A stretch of 7,227 nt of DNA from Clostridiaceae bacterium (GTDB lineage: Bacteria > Bacillota > Clostridia > DSM-8532), in assembly GCA_012727625.1 (NCBI GenBank), contig JAAYGP010000360.1:1-7227 (forward strand), read 5' to 3'. The translations under genes were made by a program, and so were the position numbers. Each line of letters starts with the position of its first letter. The stretch's first letter is position 1. Below the pieces are notes generated by a model that saw only the letters and a program-made list of their open reading frames with translations, searched no databases and was not told where the DNA came from. Positions 6,249-7,227 of the stretch are shown piece after piece.

Positions 6249-6446
6249 TTAGCGAACTATCCTTTCTGGGTGCACGCCACTTAACAAACATCTCTTTTTT
6301 ATTGCTCAAATAATTAAAGTTTAAATGCTGACTCCAGGAATCAAAGAAACAAAAAGCTGTATTATCATTTTACATGGAAATATCCCTATGCACAATAATA
6401 ATATATCTTATAATATAAAACCAGGTGTAGTGAAGATCGTTACTGT
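6249..6446. other. Intergenic region upstream of the nitroreductase gene
   Basis: About 200 AT-rich bases without a supportable gene. It should hold the promoter of the nitroreductase gene and the 3' end of the transcript from the two genes to the right; no clear T-tailed hairpin for the latter is visible. Confidence 0.4.
6367..6395 (-). promoter_or_regulatory. Possible promoter for the nitroreductase gene
   Basis: On the minus strand TTGTGC (6395-6390) is followed after exactly 17 bases by TAAAAT (6372-6367). The leader would be somewhat over 100 bases. Only four of six -35 positions match the consensus, so confidence is limited. Confidence 0.3.
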
Positions 6447-6776
6447 TCACACCCTTACAAAATTATTTTGATGTACCTTTTTTTCCAGAAAAGATGATCT
6501 AGTCCAAATACCGTCGTCTGCTTCATTGTCTCTTATTACCAATTCTTTCTTGCCACTTCCTGTAATCAATGTCGCAGTCCATTTGCCACTGGAAGAGTGC
6601 CAGAATTCTATTATTTGAAACCCACCCCTTGATGCAACAAGCTCACCAACATCTTCAGGAGGATTGTTAATAATTATTTCCTCATATGAACTTGCATTAA
6701 CATGTTCAGGTGAATAACATATATATATAATGGCTGCTAACAGCAAAATTAAAATTACACGTTTTTTACCATTCAA
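6447..6776 (-). CDS. Small predicted secreted protein, unknown function
   Basis: The frame can begin at TTG 6803 or TTG 6776. I prefer 6776 because AAGGGGG lies just upstream (complement of 6781-6787, a short four-base gap) and because the protein then opens as a classical export signal: NGKKR, a hydrophobic stretch VILILLLAAIIYICY (about 7-21), and a possible signal peptidase site after VNA (26-28). The cysteine in this stretch does not fit a lipobox. The mature part of about 80 residues (GFQIIEFWHSSSGKW, ATLITGSGKKELVI) looks beta-rich and matches no family I know. The start lies inside the last codons of the upstream gene (stop at 6766), so the two overlap by about 11 bases and are probably translationally coupled. 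There is no cysteine pair or catalytic motif that I can name. Confidence 0.65.
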   Translation of the reverse strand: MNGKKRVILILLLAAIIYICYSPEHVNASSYEEIIINNPPEDVGELVASRGGFQIIEFWHSSSGKWTATLITGSGKKELVIRDNEADDGIWTRSSFLEKKVHQNNFVRV

Positions 6777-7227
6777 TGAACCCCCTTGGATCAAATACTT
6801 CAACTAAAGAATGCCCACCTACCTCATCATACCTGCTATACTTTTTTAAATTGAGTGATATGTAGAAATTACCTCCTCGAGCACCATAGTGTGTTCTTAC
6901 ATCGAAATTCATATAAATTGATTTTATATTTTCTTTATTTGTATACATGCTCATATCAAAGGTTTCCCCAGGATCTGGTAATGTCTGCTCAGGGGACCAA
7001 CTTCCTCTTGTAAAAAGACTCTGACCCCAGCAACCTCTTTCATCAGCATCATGATAATTGCAGTGAATAGCTATAGCCCACTCATATCCCTCAGGCAGCT
7101 CAGGGATATATCCTCTGACACGAACTTTACCGTTATGCTCGTAGAATTTAAGGTATTCAAGAAATACACCGACAAATTCCTCGGCCTTTAATATTCCCAT
7201 AGCATTTGTTGATTTGTTCACTATATC
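6766..7227 (-). CDS. Unrecognised protein, 5' end outside window
   Basis: The frame is open to the right edge. In-window starts are a GTG at 7221 and an ATG at 7200, neither with a ribosome binding site, so the gene most likely begins beyond the window. The visible part, about 153 residues, contains EEFVGVFLEYLKFYEHNGKV, then aromatic- and glycine-rich stretches (LPEGYEWAIAIHC, GCWGQSLFTRGSW, IYMNFDVRTHYGARGGNFYIS) and ends VEVFDPRGFIEW. The pattern suggests a beta-rich domain. No membrane segment or known catalytic motif is visible, and I do not recognise the family. The overlap with the following small secreted-protein gene indicates a two-gene unit whose products may act together, possibly at the cell surface, but that is inference. 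Confidence 0.6.
   Translation of the reverse strand, partial: DIVNKSTNAMGILKAEEFVGVFLEYLKFYEHNGKVRVRGYIPELPEGYEWAIAIHCNYHDADERGCWGQSLFTRGSWSPEQTLPDPGETFDMSMYTNKENIKSIYMNFDVRTHYGARGGNFYISLNLKKYSRYDEVGGHSLVEVFDPRGFIEW

Noticed and set aside
5707..6252. Plus-strand frames opposite the nitroreductase gene
   Set aside because: The minus-strand frame carries clear nitroreductase motifs over its full length.
6109..6309. Minus-strand 66-codon frame overlapping the nitroreductase start
   Set aside because: Out of frame with a well-supported gene, low-complexity lysine/asparagine-rich, no recognisable pattern.
1..7227. CRISPR arrays, tRNA or rRNA genes, insertion sequences
   Set aside because: No regularly spaced repeats, cloverleaf-like segments or transposase motifs were seen on either strand.

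Overview
The window looks like part of a chromosome from a low-GC Gram-positive bacterium, most likely a clostridial Firmicute. The coding is AT-rich, purine-rich GGAGG-type ribosome binding sites precede most visible starts, and TTG starts appear to be used. The species cannot be fixed from the sequence alone. The two halves differ in base composition by eye: the plus-strand block (about 930-5200) is very AT-rich, whereas the nitroreductase gene (5418-6248) is clearly richer in G+C. This fits a horizontally acquired defence cassette beside resident genes.

Left part, plus strand. Positions 1-925 carry the 3' portion of a WYL-family transcriptional regulator: the end of a DNA-binding N-terminus, the WYL core and the C-terminal extension. 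A 267-base spacer with short inverted and direct repeats and a possible promoter follows. Next come an unrecognised 79-codon gene (1193-1432), a second spacer of about 190 bases with a perfect palindrome, and a McrBC-type modification-dependent restriction module. The mcrB reading frame is broken: 1625-2800 encodes the N-terminal domain and Walker A half, and 2763-3953 encodes an EVE/PUA-like insert plus the Walker B half. The two frames meet at a run of nine A (2755-2763). The mcrC nuclease gene (3943-5196) overlaps mcrB and ends inside a 13-bp inverted repeat that resembles an intrinsic terminator. The expected working arrangement is that the WYL protein controls the cassette, McrB recognises modified DNA and uses GTP to translocate, and McrC cuts. 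The role of the 79-residue protein is unknown.

Right part, minus strand. Three genes converge on the cassette: an unrecognised protein open at the right edge (6766-7227), a small predicted secreted protein translationally coupled to it (6447-6776), and a nitroreductase-family flavoprotein (5418-6248).

The most interesting points are the A9 interruption of mcrB (error, inactivation, phase switch or programmed slippage), the reader-like domain inserted inside the McrB GTPase, the uncharacterised 79-residue partner, and candidate operator sequences between the WYL gene and the cassette. No RNA genes, CRISPR arrays or insertion sequences were found.
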